This document shows positions 24,342 through 34,905 of a DNA stretch of 64,000 bases, one piece after another. Below the pieces are notes generated by a model that was not told the origin of the DNA, searched no databases, and saw nothing but the letters and a program-made list of their open reading frames with translations. Position numbers and translations under genes: made by a program. Origin of the DNA: Hydrangea macrophylla (taxonomy: Eukaryota > Streptophyta > Magnoliopsida > Cornales > Hydrangeaceae); assembly GCA_033977485.1 (NCBI GenBank), contig CM066992.1:99088140-99152139 (forward strand), written 5' to 3'. The stretch's first letter is position 1. Each line of letters starts with the position of its first letter.

Positions 24342-26480
24342 ATGACTGATAGGGAGAAGATTGAGAACGCTAGTGATATACTCAGAGGTGAAGCCCAGAA
24401 TTGGTGGGTGAACGTTCTAGAACAGGGAGCACCAATAACTTGGGAGGGATTCAAGGCAGAGTTCAATCGCCGATTCTTTCCAAGGGCTACTCTCAATGCA
24501 AAGAAGAGAGAATTTGATAATCTTAGACAGGGAGATATGACTGTCACTGAGTACACTTCGAAGTACAACGCCTTGTTGAGATTTGGAAAGGGGTCTGTGT
24601 TGACAGAGGAAGATAGAGCAAGGAAGTATGAGGAGGGGTTAAGAGAGAATATCCGTTTAAGGGTTGAAACCTATGAACATTCAACAGTTGCCGCAGTACA
24701 ACAAACGGCACTTGTAGCTGAAAGTGGGACGGAGAGATCGAAGCAATATCAGTCAGGCCAACAGGGGAAGAGAAATTATGAGGGTAGCGATCGGAACCAA
24801 GGCGGATATTTTAAGAGGCCTTTTGCGAGGGGCCCTGGTTCTAGTTCCAATTTCGGCGAACAAGGAAGAACAACGAGCAACATGCCAATCTGTCCGCTTT
24901 GTAATCGACCACACATCGGCCGTTGTTTCATGACTAACTTCCAGAATAAGAACCAGGGAACGGGTAGTACCAATTCTACACCTGATATGAGGGGCAAGTG
25001 CTTTGATTGTGGGATGCTTGGACATCGATCTAGGGATTGCCTGAGGAAACGTCCTCCACAAGGAGCTAGTTCTATGGCTTCTAGTGGTTCAAAGCCTAGA
25101 CAGACCAACGATGGGGGACAGAGGACAGAGCAACGCCAGGGGAGATCATTTCAGATGAACCCGGGAGATATGGCTGCTTCGGAGACAGTGGTCTCAGGTA
25201 TGGTGCCTATATGTTCGCACTTAGCAAGCATACTTGTTGACTCAGGATCTACGCATTCATTTGTATCGCATGCCTTTGTTGAACATTTGAATGTTAAATC
25301 GGCACCATTAGGATATGAATTATCTATTACCGTACCACTTAGTAAGTCGATCATGACGTCTACGATATACAAGAACTGTGAAATCCAACTAGGCGAGAAG
25401 TTGATGACCGTAGATCTTATACCAATCGTCGTGAACCACTTTGACGTGATACTAGGAATGGATTGGTTAGCCCTTAACCAAGCCACGATAAACTGTGAAC
25501 GGAAAGAGGTTAACTTTCGATCGCCGGTGCATGGGAACTTTTGTTTCCAAGGGGGTGGGGTTTCACCGCCACCGTACTTGATTTCAGCCATTCGAGCGGG
25601 TAAGTTGTTGAGAAAAGGGTGTCAGGGATTTTTGTGTTCAGTGACTGACACGGCAGTGACCGAACTGAAGGTAGAAGATATTCCAATAGTGCGAGAATAT
25701 CCAGATGTATTTCCTGATGACTTGCCAGATGTTCTGATTGAGAGGGAAATTGAGTTCACCATTGAAGTAATGCCAAACTCAAGACCCATATCAAAGGCAC
25801 CATATAGAATGGCACCCGTGGAGTTGAAAGAATTGAAAATTCAACTACAAGAGTTGCTTGACAAAGGTTTCATTCGACCTAGCATATCACCGTGGGGAGC
25901 TCCAGTATTGTTTGTGAAAAAGAAGGATGGTTCAATGAGAATGTGTGTGGACTATCGGGAACTAAACAAGTTGACAATCAAGAACAAGTACCAATTACCA
26001 AGAATTGATGATTTATTTGATCAACTTCGTGGGGCACAAGTTTTCTCCAAGATAGACTTGCTATCGGGCTACCATCAGTTGAGAGTAAAGGCCGAGGATG
26101 TAGAGAAGACAACTTTCAGATTGCGCTACGGACACTACGAGTTCTTAGTCATGCCATTTGGAGTTACAAATGCACCAGCCGCGTTCATGGATCTTATGAA
26201 CCGAGTCTTTAAGGACTACTTGGACGATTTTGTGATAGTGTTTATCGATGATACCCTTATTTACTCTGCGAATGAGATAGAACATGAGAACCACCTGAGA
26301 CTTATACTTCAGAGGTTGCGAGAGAAGCAACTGTTTGGAAAATTCAAGAAATATGAATTTTGGTTACCTAGCATTACTTTTCTTGGTCACGTGATTGACA
26401 AGAATGGAGTTTCAGTTGATCCTCACAAAGTGGAAGCAATATCAAATTGGCAAAGACCGACATCTGTATCGGAAATCTGA
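24342..26480 (+). pseudogene. element C gag, protease and most of reverse transcriptase
   Basis: A 712-codon open stretch. Capsid has [14 protein letters not shown] and [24 protein letters not shown] is followed by the knuckle [14 protein letters not shown], the protease site [13 protein letters not shown], and RT with [14 protein letters not shown] changes relative to A and B include DLLSGYHQ for DLRSGYHQ and FIDDTLIYS for FIDDILIYS; both catalytic aspartates remain. It ends at TGA 26478-26480, where A reads arginine (SEIRTFLG), again CGA to TGA. Confidence 0.92.
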
Positions 26481-26486
26481 AGTTTC

Positions 26487-27176
26487 TTGGGATTAGCAGG
26501 GTACTACCGCCGTTTTATTGAGAACTTCTCGAGAATTTTGCTACCTATGACAAAGTTGATGAGGAAGGATGTTACGTTTGAATCGAGTTCGGAATGCGAA
26601 GAAAGTTTTCAAGAGTTAAAATCACGGTTGACAAGAGCACCTATCTTGACAATACCATCTGGGACTGAAGGATTTGTGATTTATAGCGATGCATCACATC
26701 AAGGTTTGGGATGTGTGCTCATGCAAGGTGGAAAAGTAATTGCTTATGCTTCAAGACAGTTGAAGACTCATGAGGTAAATTATCCGACTCACGATCTTGA
26801 ATTAGCCGCCGTAATTCATGCCTTGAAAATTTGGAGACACTACCTATACGGGGAAAAGTGTGAGATATTCACCGACCACAAGAGTTTGAAGTATATTTTT
26901 ACTCAACGAGACTTGAATATGAGGCAAAGAAGATGGTTAGAATTGATGAAGGATTGCGATCTTTCTATAGAGTATCATCCGGGAAAGGCTAATGTAGTGG
27001 CCGATGCGTTAAGCCGGAAGACGACACGGAACTTAGCCGACGAGCTAACACCACAGAAAGAATTAGTAAGGGAAATGGAACAGTTAGAGTTGGATGTAAT
27101 TCCAAAAACCAATGGTGGCTTAATGGTGGCGATCATAGCACACCCTGATATTATTGATGAGATCAAGAGGGCATAA
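26487..27176 (+). pseudogene. element C reverse transcriptase end and RNase H
   Basis: Continues the same frame with [13 protein letters not shown] (RT thumb/connection), [25 protein letters not shown] and [11 protein letters not shown] (RNase H), and [15 protein letters not shown] at the boundary to integrase. It ends with TAA at 27174-27176, where A reads glutamine (KEQFND). Confidence 0.9.
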
Positions 27177-27200
27177 TTTGACGATGTCTATCTGTGCAAA

Positions 27201-27938
27201 ATGAGAGATGAGATACCTTTGGAAAAACGACCGGGGTTCACCTTGCAACAAGGAGTATTGATGCTTGGGAACCGATTATGTGTACCGAATGTGAAAGATT
27301 TGAAAGATAGAATCCTGGAAGAAGCACATAGTATTAGTTATTCAGTGCACCCGGGAAGTAATAAGGTGTACCGAAACTTGAGAGAAAACTTCTGGTGGAA
27401 AGGTATGAAGCGTGAAGTCGCTAAATATGTTTCAGAGTGTTCGGCATGTCAACAAGTGAAAGCAGAGAGACAAGTACCTACAGGTATATTGCAACCATTA
27501 CCAGTGTCAGAGTGGAAATGGGATGAGATTACGATGGACTTTGTTTCTGGATTTCCACGCTCGTTCAACAAGAATAATAAGATTTGGGTGATAGTTGACC
27601 GATTAACAAAGTCAGCGCATTTCCTACCGATCAAGACGACTAAACCTTCGAAGTTAGCCGAGCTGTATGTGAAAGAGATTGTGAGACTACACGGAGTTCC
27701 AGCAGTGATTATATCGGATCGAGATAGTAGTTTTACATCGAGATTTTGGGGAAGTTTACAAAAAGCTATGGGTACGAAGTTGAGCTTCAGTACTGCATTT
27801 CATCCTCAGACTGATGGACAGTCGGAACGCATGATTCAGACACTGGAGGATCTATTGAGACTTTGTGTTTTGGATTTTGGGAGTGATTGGGAGAAACATC
27901 TACCTTTGATTGAATTTGCTTACAACAATGGGTTCTAG
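27201..27938 (+). pseudogene. element C integrase
   Basis: Shows the zinc-binding region ([17 protein letters not shown]...CSACQQ) and catalytic motifs [17 protein letters not shown] and [10 protein letters not shown]. It ends with TAG at 27936-27938 in NNGF-stop-SSIGMA, where A reads glutamine; CAG to TAG. Confidence 0.92.
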
Positions 27939-27950
27939 TCAAGTATCGGC

Positions 27951-28574
27951 ATGGCACCTTACGAGGCATTGTATGGGCGCAAGTGTCGATCACCAATTTG
28001 TTGGACCGAGGTTGGGGAAAGGAAGTTGCTAGGACCTGAGTTAATACAGGTGACTACTGAGAAAGTGAAGTTAATTCAGGAGCGACTTAAGGTAGCTCAG
28101 AGTCGCTATAAGAGCTATGCGGACTCTAAACGACGACCGATGGTTTTTGAAGTAGGTGACTTCGTATACTTGCGAGTATCGCCTTCAAAAGGCATTGTTC
28201 GATTTGGAAAGCGAGGGAAACTTAACCCGAGATTTATAGGACCTTTTGAGATCCTAGAGAGAGTAGGACCAGTGGCTTATCGACTAGCCTTATCATCAGA
28301 GTTAGCATTCGTGCACAACGTATTCCACGTGTCGATGTTGAGACGATGTATGACGGATGCAAATAAAATCATAGTACCTGAACCATTGCAAATCCAAGAG
28401 GACTTATCTTATATAGAGCATCCAGTAGCGATCTTGGATCGAAAAGAGCAAGTACTGAGAACTAAGACGATTGCGATGGTGAAAGTCTTATGGCATAGTC
28501 ATTCAATCGAGGAAGCTACGTGGGAACATGAGGAAGAGATGAGGAATGAGTATCCGCACATGTTCGACGTATGA
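27951..28574 (+). pseudogene. element C integrase C-terminus and chromodomain-like tail
   Basis: 207 codons, no internal stop: APYEALYGRKCRSP, then FGKRGKLNPRFIGPF, VHNVFHVSMLRRC, and the tail EHPVAILD and VLWHSHSIEEATWE ending PHMFDV. The stop at 28572-28574 lies 42 bp before the 3' LTR. Confidence 0.92.
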
Positions 28575-28599
28575 GGTATAAGTTTGGGGACAAACTTCC

Positions 28600-28616
28600 T
28601 TTTTAGAGGGGAGAGT
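28600..28616 (+). other. polypurine tract of element C
   Basis: TTTTTAGAGGGGAGAGT immediately precedes the 3' LTR at 28617. Confidence 0.85.
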
Positions 28617-30778
28617 TGTCACGCCCGTTCCAAAATTTCATAAGTTTTTATCATGCGTATTTGAATCTGTGAGTTTATCAATGTTAATTGATAATTGGGG
28701 TTGGAGTTGACTGTGAGTCAACAGTAAGGTGTCAGTGAGGACACAGGAACCTGGTAGTTCATTTTGCTTTGGCACGATTAAATGACATTTATATGATTTA
28801 AATGTTATTTAACTTTCTGGTATTATGATGAATAGTAAATTTACCTGAGTAGTGTAAATTCTGGTAATTTTGATATTGTTGTATATCTTTTTGAGAATTG
28901 TGGTGAGAACGTGAGTGTCACGTTATATAAAAGGTAGGTTGTGTAGAAATTTCACATAATTTAGTTTTCGGACGTAATTTTGGAACCAAACGAGACTTAG
29001 TCGAAAACTGTTGGAATTGATAATTTTCACTCGTAAAGTTATAAAATGGACGTGTGCGACGTTTCAGGGAATAATTAGGAGTTTTGAGAACTCATGGGGA
29101 GGTAAACGTAATTCCCGAGAGTCGTGCCTATATATAGAAACTCATGAATTAATTTCATTAGTTCAAACCTAAATTGGAAATCAAGAGAGGGGAGATTTGG
29201 GGATTTGATTGCTACGAGCTTTCCGACACAAATCGACGACCTTCCGATCGTCAGTTTTTCTCCAAATTCCATATTTGAGCTCCATAAGGTAAGAGCTTCA
29301 TTTTGATACCACTTATGCCTTGTTTGGCATAGTTTTTATAAAAGTCCTAATGTTGAAATTTTGGGGAAAACTTGTCTAAACTTGTAGGAATCCCTTGTAA
29401 TCGGAGATTCGACGTTTAATTAGTCTCCTGATTCATCCTTCAAAGTTATAAGAAAATTGCACGAGGTATGAATTCTAAGCCTATGAATTATAGGAAATTT
29501 CATGTTTTAATTATCGGACCTAATATTTTGGATCCGGGCGAAATTCATGTATTAAGTAGGTCCGTTAATTATGCACATGAAAATGCCATGAAAGCACGTA
29601 TAGATGATTATATGAGCATGCTATGTGTCTATGTGAGTCAAAGGGGAGTGTGATACAAATTCATGCCGGGGTACGCCTCTCGATGTTTGAGAGTTATAGT
29701 AGCGACGGCTACTTGCTTGGTTTGGGAACCAGCCTTGCCAGAGCAGTTGGGTGCAATGGTTGATAGACTCTGGGCTTGCCATTGGCATCGCGGTTGATAG
29801 ACTTTGGGCTTGCCGATATACCGGATGCATGTGTGTCTCCCTCCCTAGAGACTATTTGATGTGTTTGAGATGTTTAATGCATGAATTGTCATATAAGCAT
29901 ATGTTTAGAATTGTGCACTCAGCATATAGCTGAGCAGTGGAGATTTACTCCATTGCAGGTGAAAGAAAGAAAGGGAAGAAGAAACGTGAGGAGTGAGACC
30001 GCGGGAGCGACAGGGATTCTCCTCTTGTATATATTTTTGTTTTCTTCTCCAAGCCTTGTAATATTTAGCGCTTTAAATAACTAGAGTTATGGAATTGACT
30101 TGGAAGGTGTAGTACGGTGTTCATGATGTTGTAATAAGTCTTAAAACTCTTTTTAACTATGTTGTAATGAATCCGAACTCATGGATTCGTGTGTTAAAGG
30201 CTTAACTTGTTAATTTCGTGTTTTGGGAGGATGTAATAAAACTTTTATGTTTTAATCCAAACAAGCCTTAGCTTGTTTCTTTATCGTCCTTGTTCATGGA
30301 TCGGTAAGTCTAAACGTTGGTTTTGATAGTAAGTTGTGACTTGTGAAGTTTGAATTGGTTTGCATGTGGGGTTGAGGTGTTATGTGTGGGTTGTTTGATG
30401 CCTTAGCACAATTCTGCAGCATTAGGCAGAGTTCTGCTGGAGGGTCATTCGACCGGTCGAAGGGGGTCGCTCGACCGGTCGAAATACCCCCTGTAAGAAA
30501 TCTTTTTCTATACCTTCCAGAATTATTTTAGATGTTTTGATTGGTTCTTAGGGTACCTTTGGGACCCCTTTTAACATGTATTCATCCGACTCGAAAAACA
30601 ATTACGTTTTAAATTTTATATGGATTTTACCATTCGGAGGGTAATGTTTCGTAAAGTTTTATATTCTCAAGGTTGTTTAAAGTTCTTTTCCGCTGCGTAT
30701 AATTATCTAATAGTTGGTCGAGCCTTGGTGGCGTGCCACGTGTCCTATTTCCGCACGTTAGCGGGATGGGTCGTGACA
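28617..30778 (+). repeat. 3' LTR of element C
   Basis: 2162 bp, TGTCACGCCC...GGGTCGTGACA. Its last 90 bp are clearly related to the LTR end of A (GTGGCGTGCCACGTGTCCTA). It contains two TCGACCGGTCGA palindromes at 30448-30483, and near 29758-29815 a 23-bp motif (GGTTGATAGACT and following) repeated twice. Confidence 0.95.
30448..30483. repeat. paired TCGACCGGTCGA palindromes in the LTR of C
   Basis: TTCGACCGGTCGAA (30448-30461) and TCGACCGGTCGA (30471-30482) lie 295-330 bp from the LTR end, the region where element A has its CAGTCGACTG cluster. Confidence 0.85.
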
Positions 30779-31050
30779 TGGGGTTATAGGGGGGGTTAGT
30801 ATACATTTATAGAAATGATATGCTTGGGCACCAAGCATAAACACATTACACATACTTTACACACGCACACACTGTGCACTCAAAATTATGTGGTCTCCAA
30901 GTAATGTATGGGAGATCCTTTTGTGTGTTGAGCTCACGCGATGACGCACACACACACAGGTAAACATTATACTGTACAATTTCCTAAACTGGTATTTTTC
31001 TTGATGAAAATAAATTTTTAATAAACGTCCAAATTTTTTGGGTCATTACA
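30779..31050 (-). repeat. 5' LTR of element B, second part
   Basis: Matches 16141-16410. It begins with the right-hand target copy TGGGG of element C and ends ...GGGTCATTACA, the start of the B LTR on the minus strand. Confidence 0.95.
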
Positions 31051-31388
31051 TGGTTAGATCCTGCCTCCTCTTTGCAGATCTGAAGTTTTGGCGTGTCTCT
31101 TCAAAGGTCAGGTGCAATTTGGGACGATCTTTGGTGTGGGTCTTTGACAGCTTCTTCCTCAGCCGGCTCGATTTTGAGGTGCACTACTGTCGATCTTATG
31201 AGAATTTGGAGGTTGTATTACGGCTTTAAAAGTGGTGATGTTATGTTCTATCTTTTGTTTGTTTTGTTTGCTGATGTTTGTTTCTCCACTTTATAATCTG
31301 CTTGTACTTATTCCCTTGTGGAATCTATTTGTTGAATGAAATTGGTTCTCCTTTGATTATAAATAAATTAATAAATAAAGTTCCAATT
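31051..31388 (+). mobile_element. right part of the split LINE-like retroposon
   Basis: 31051-31055 is the TGGTT duplication of B. The sequence then continues to an A/T-rich tail (31357-31377) and the second AAGTTCCAATT target copy (31378-31388). The reading frames here lack recognisable domains. Confidence 0.5.
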
Positions 31389-32113
31389 CTTGTTAAGTAT
31401 TAGTTTCTCATAGAAGAATCAAGTACCCAACAGAAAACAAATATATCACTTCTTCACAGACCTATTAGTTGTATAGAACAAAATGCTGGGAATTGGAGGT
31501 TTCAAAAACTTTTGCCAAGATGGTGATGGCGCAAACATCAAGTTGCATTCTTTTCAAAGACAAACATTACATCTGATGCAGTTCTCACAATAAGATGTTA
31601 TGAGGTGGGGTTCTCAGAGTACAAAGGGCAGTGGAAGAGCAAGATAAAAAGTTTAAACTAGACTCAAGAAAGTTGGGAGCAATTTACACAAATCTAAAGT
31701 AGGTACACTTCACTGAATGCAAAGTCCTAAACAGAAATGATTTGTTGCCTTGTCTATCATTTGCCTGGAGCTCCCTGGTCCCTCCAATTTCAGCCGCTTA
31801 AAGTGATAATGCTGAAGTTCAGTCCATTTTTATACAAGCAGCTCCCTAGATCACACACACAGAGAGAGAGACACACACACATATGATTCCCCTGTCTACT
31901 TCAACCACCACATGTACTCCCAGCAAATGGAAGCCATCAAAGTCCAATCAAGCTTCTATCCAAGGACAACCATTTACCATCAGGATTTGAAACTCCAGAA
32001 ACTGTCATTAATTGGATCAACAAGTGGCAAAACCATTTCTAATCCTTTGTTATAGAAGTAGATGCATCGCTTATTCTTTATCGCAAGTGTAAATTACTCG
32101 GTAAAGGGTTGTC
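31389..32113. other. 3' flank or 3' UTR of the PCH1-like gene
   Basis: No coding signal. On the minus strand this is directly downstream of the PCH1-like stop codon, so part of it should be 3' UTR; the poly(A) site cannot be fixed. A (CA/GA)n stretch lies near 31853-31880. Confidence 0.5.
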
Positions 32114-32863
32114 TCAGCAATTCCTGGTATTCCAAACTACACAAGAACCCCTATTCTGGAACTCACACGGTTGAAAACCACTCACGGCCTTCCCCACTAG
32201 AGCCATAGCAGCAATGCTCGGCAACTGCTTCTTTTGAACATCATCCAAGGCCAGCTTTGAACTTTGTGGCTCACAAACCACCAAGACTTCAGGCTTCTTT
32301 TGTCGGATTGAAGCTTGATTGTGACGCCACCTTTGTATCCAAGAATGTGAAAGCAATATATCTCGCCGGCTCCTACTTTCCGAGTCTAACACCACAGCCT
32401 GATCTAGGGCAACTGGTTCTTTGCCATGACGCTTACTCAGTGTTGGTTCTGAGTTAGTTGCGCTGCCTTTCATAGTTTTGCTGAATAGCTTGTTTACTTT
32501 TTCATGTGAGGCGCCTTCACCCAAATTTGAGCTCTTAGTACCAAGAGCAAAAGAATGTGCAACATCTAGCTTGAGATGCTTTATCCATCTACCGGTAGGC
32601 TCTGGTCTTGGAGGACCATCCTCGCAAGGTCTGGTTTTCGAATTACTGAGCTGCTCGGTATAAGAAAGGAGGTGCTCGGCATCCAAACTCTGAGTTCTAG
32701 ATGTGCTTGGTTCCAAATTGTCTGTTGAGTTTGCTGAAGCTGGAAGGGCAGGAAGTTCTACATTTATATCAGGGAGACCCGTGATAGGCCATCTGCATCC
32801 AACTTCTTCACTCGTTGAAGCTATCATAGCTTGAGATTTTAGGTTTTGGGCAATGTTGATGTC
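32114..32863 (-). CDS. PCH1: PCH1/PCHL-like protein, last exon
   Basis: Last exon, about 249 codons, opened by the acceptor TTGCAG|GACATC at 32864 and closed by the stop at 32114-32116. It carries the family C-terminus: LPDINVELPALPAS, SRTQSLDAEHLL, GRWIKHLKL, SHEKVNKLFSKTMK, LSHSWIQRW, PEVLVVCEPQSSK, and the end block QLPSIAAMALVGKAVSGF...VVWNT. In Arabidopsis PCH1 (At2g16365) binds phytochrome B, stabilises its active form and photobodies, and restrains hypocotyl growth in a photoperiod-dependent way. This exon is intact. Whether it is PCH1 or its paralogue PCHL cannot be told here. The label 'F-box' used for the family is historical; no F-box is visible. Confidence 0.88.
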   Translation of the reverse strand, partial: DINIAQNLKSQAMIASTSEEVGCRWPITGLPDINVELPALPASANSTDNLEPSTSRTQSLDAEHLLSYTEQLSNSKTRPCEDGPPRPEPTGRWIKHLKLDVAHSFALGTKSSNLGEGASHEKVNKLFSKTMKGSATNSEPTLSKRHGKEPVALDQAVVLDSESRSRRDILLSHSWIQRWRHNQASIRQKKPEVLVVCEPQSSKLALDDVQKKQLPSIAAMALVGKAVSGFQPCEFQNRGSCVVWNTRNC

Positions 32864-33159
32864 CTGCAATTTGTCAAGAAATTCCATTCGTGTAAAATTG
32901 TGAATCGGTTTAGCAAAATAATGAATCATGAATCATATTTTGAATAGGGAATATTAAGATTCACTTTACTAGAAAATGAGTAATGATTTACACAGTTAGG
33001 ATCTTAAGCTATGGTACATGGAATCTTCTAAATAGGTGAAGTACCAGTGTTGACACGACCCTGTGGACATGGGTATGACACTTGGGTAGGATCCTTCTAG
33101 TGTAGTTTAGTATAATTTTCAGCCAAAAAAGACAAAGTACCCGTGTCGGATATGGCATC

Positions 33160-33333
33160 TGTCAGAGAATAAATCAGTCATTAGAATATTAGGACTTAGG
33201 TCATGAGTGATGTCATCTTAGTGGGTATTTTGTATTTTTCCTTTTGTGTTATTGCATATATATAGGCCTCTTATGCAACTCTTTTATCATTCTGAATATC
33301 AATACAATATTCTCTATACTTTGATTCTCAACT
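33160..33333 (+). repeat. 5' LTR of the Copia-derived element
   Basis: 174 bp, with a TATATATATAGG promoter-like motif near 33256 and 90 percent or better match to 34728-34905 by eye. Confidence 0.88.
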
Positions 33334-33931
33334 TGGCATTAGAGCAAGAAGTATCCTGTGTCAGCTCCGCCGGCGGGTGCCCGCTGCCGCCCGCCGGACC
33401 TCTTATAGGTTTTTTTTTTTCCACTTTGTCCTTCCAAAATAGCCCAACCACTCTTTTGAGGTTGCTGCCATTATCAGCTGCCTCTGATGTCATTTTTCGG
33501 CGATGACGTCATGCTGACGTCATCATTTTCCGGAAAGATTCCCGGACAAAAATTAGTTGCCCAGATTCACCTCTTCATGCTAATCATTGTGGTGATTTTT
33601 GTTTTGGTTTTTGAACCCGTTTGAATCAACTTTCCATTTTTTGAATGTTTTTTACGTTTTTGGAAGCAGTTTTTTCGATCTGAAATCTGGGCTGTTTAGT
33701 GATTTTTTGATGCTTCGAATCATGCCTAACGGGGTCGTTTTAACAATTCAAAGTATATTATGAAGGATTTGTGTTGATTTGGTTTGACTTGTAGCCTTTT
33801 ACTTGGGATAAACATTGTTCAGATACTGTTCACTGCTTTTTTTGGTGTTGCCGAAACTTTGGGTGATTCGAAGGTGTTGTCGGACCCTCTTTATTGCTGT
33901 CTTGTTGTATTCTCCTTGATTTGATTGCTTC

Positions 33932-34249
33932 TTGGTACTTTTGTTCTCATTTGTGTTTGTTATGGCCGAGGCCAAACCACCAGTGTTAAAAGATGATGAT
34001 CTTCCGTTTTGTAAAGCTCTTTGTTTGGCCGTAAAATTGTGGGTGGTTGCTATTTTTATGCCTTGTTGGCTGGTTAGACCTCATTTGGCTACTCCCTTTA
34101 TGCTGATTGCTCCTTACGCCCAGTTTGGCTCTCAGATTTGGTATTTCGCTGCCACTTTTGTTGGTTCGGTTTGCTATTATTTGGTGTGTAGTTTGGTTGC
34201 TGCTTTGGTGATTGAACGCATCTTTGGTTGCAAGTTTGGATTTGTTTAG
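33932..34249 (+). CDS. hydrophobic 105-residue reading frame inside the Copia-derived element
   Basis: The frame may start at 33932, or at the second methionine (MAEAKPPVLKDDDLPFCK). It has two or three hydrophobic stretches (LWVVAIFMPCWL, YFAATFVGSVCYYL). I recognise no family. It may be a captured host fragment, a gag relic or chance; base composition is like its surroundings. Confidence 0.2.
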   Translation: MVLLFSFVFVMAEAKPPVLKDDDLPFCKALCLAVKLWVVAIFMPCWLVRPHLATPFMLIAPYAQFGSQIWYFAATFVGSVCYYLVCSLVAALVIERIFGCKFGFV

Positions 34250-34727
34250 CCTCTTGTTTGTTCTATTTCACCTTGAGTTTTACTGTTCTTGGGTAAAAAT
34301 TTGGTAATTTTGTTGTGGGTTTTGTCGCACTTTCTTGTTGTTGATGGTGAATATACTTCATCTTGGCCAATATTATAGACATTGTTGATCCACAATTTCT
34401 CGATGTTCTTCTTGTTGGTGGATGTTGTTCCCACCTTAGCCAATCTTGGGGACTTTATATCCCACTTCTCGTTGATATCACCATTTTCGGTCACTTGTTA
34501 CAGTCTTGTTTCGGTTGTAAATTTCATTACCACCTTCCGTTTGAGGGATGTTGGGGCAATTATTATGTGTATTGCTGGGTATTTATTGCAACGGGGAGTG
34601 TTGTACATTGATGGAGAGTATTGCAGAGATCTTTGAAAAGCTGGGGTGTTCAAATGATGATCATTGTTTCACGCTCAAATGCAAGTTGGACACTTCAACA
34701 AGTTCCGTGTGCCAACTTGAGGGGGCG

Positions 34728-34905
34728 TGTTAGAGAATAAATTAGTCATTAGAATATTAGGACTTAGATCATGAGTGATGTCATCCTTAGTGGGTATTTT
34801 TATATTTTTCCTTTTGTGTTATTGCCTATATATAGGCCTCTTATGCAACTCTTTTATATTATTCTGAATATCAATACAAAATTCTCTATACTTTAATCAT
34901 CAACT
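34728..34905 (+). repeat. 3' LTR of the Copia-derived element
   Basis: 178 bp, preceded by the typical Copia junction CAACTTGAGGGGGCGTGTTAG. Confidence 0.88.

Larger units (their letters stand above)
23676..30778 (+). mobile_element. Ty3/gypsy LTR retrotransposon C, nested in element B
   Basis: A 7.1-kb plus-strand element inside the 5' LTR of B. The target duplication is TGGGG (30779-30783), with the left copy now TAGGG (23671-23675); the uninterrupted LTR of B reads TGGGG at the same spot (16141-16145). Protein sequence and LTR ends show it is the same family as A. The 3' LTR is full length, but only 175 bp of the 5' LTR remain, so the element has no complete promoter of its own. Confidence 0.96.
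13471..31050 (-). mobile_element. Ty3/gypsy LTR retrotransposon B, interrupted by element C
   Basis: This is a minus-strand element with about 2.94-kb LTRs at 13471-16410 and 20995-31050, the latter split by C. It has a Met-tRNA primer site at 20981-20992 and a gag-pol frame at 16455-20840. The target duplication TGGTT is perfect (13466-13470 and 31051-31055). Without C it is about 10.5 kb. Domain order and chromodomain-like tail again point to a Tekay/Del-type chromovirus, but gag and LTRs differ clearly from A and C. All five premature stops can be explained by C-to-T changes. Confidence 0.96.
33160..34905 (+). mobile_element. non-autonomous Copia-derived element in a PCH1-like intron
   Basis: Two short LTRs (33160-33333 and 34728-34905, starting TGTCAGAG and TGTTAGAG, both ending CAACT) bound a 1.4-kb interior. 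A perfect 5-bp duplication GCATC flanks it (33155-33159 and 34906-34910). A primer site resembling the Met-tRNA type, TGGCATTAGAGC, follows the first LTR; a polypurine tract TGAGGGGGCG precedes the second. There is no gag or pol, so it is a TRIM/LARD-type passenger needing Copia enzymes in trans. It lies antisense to the host gene. Confidence 0.9.
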
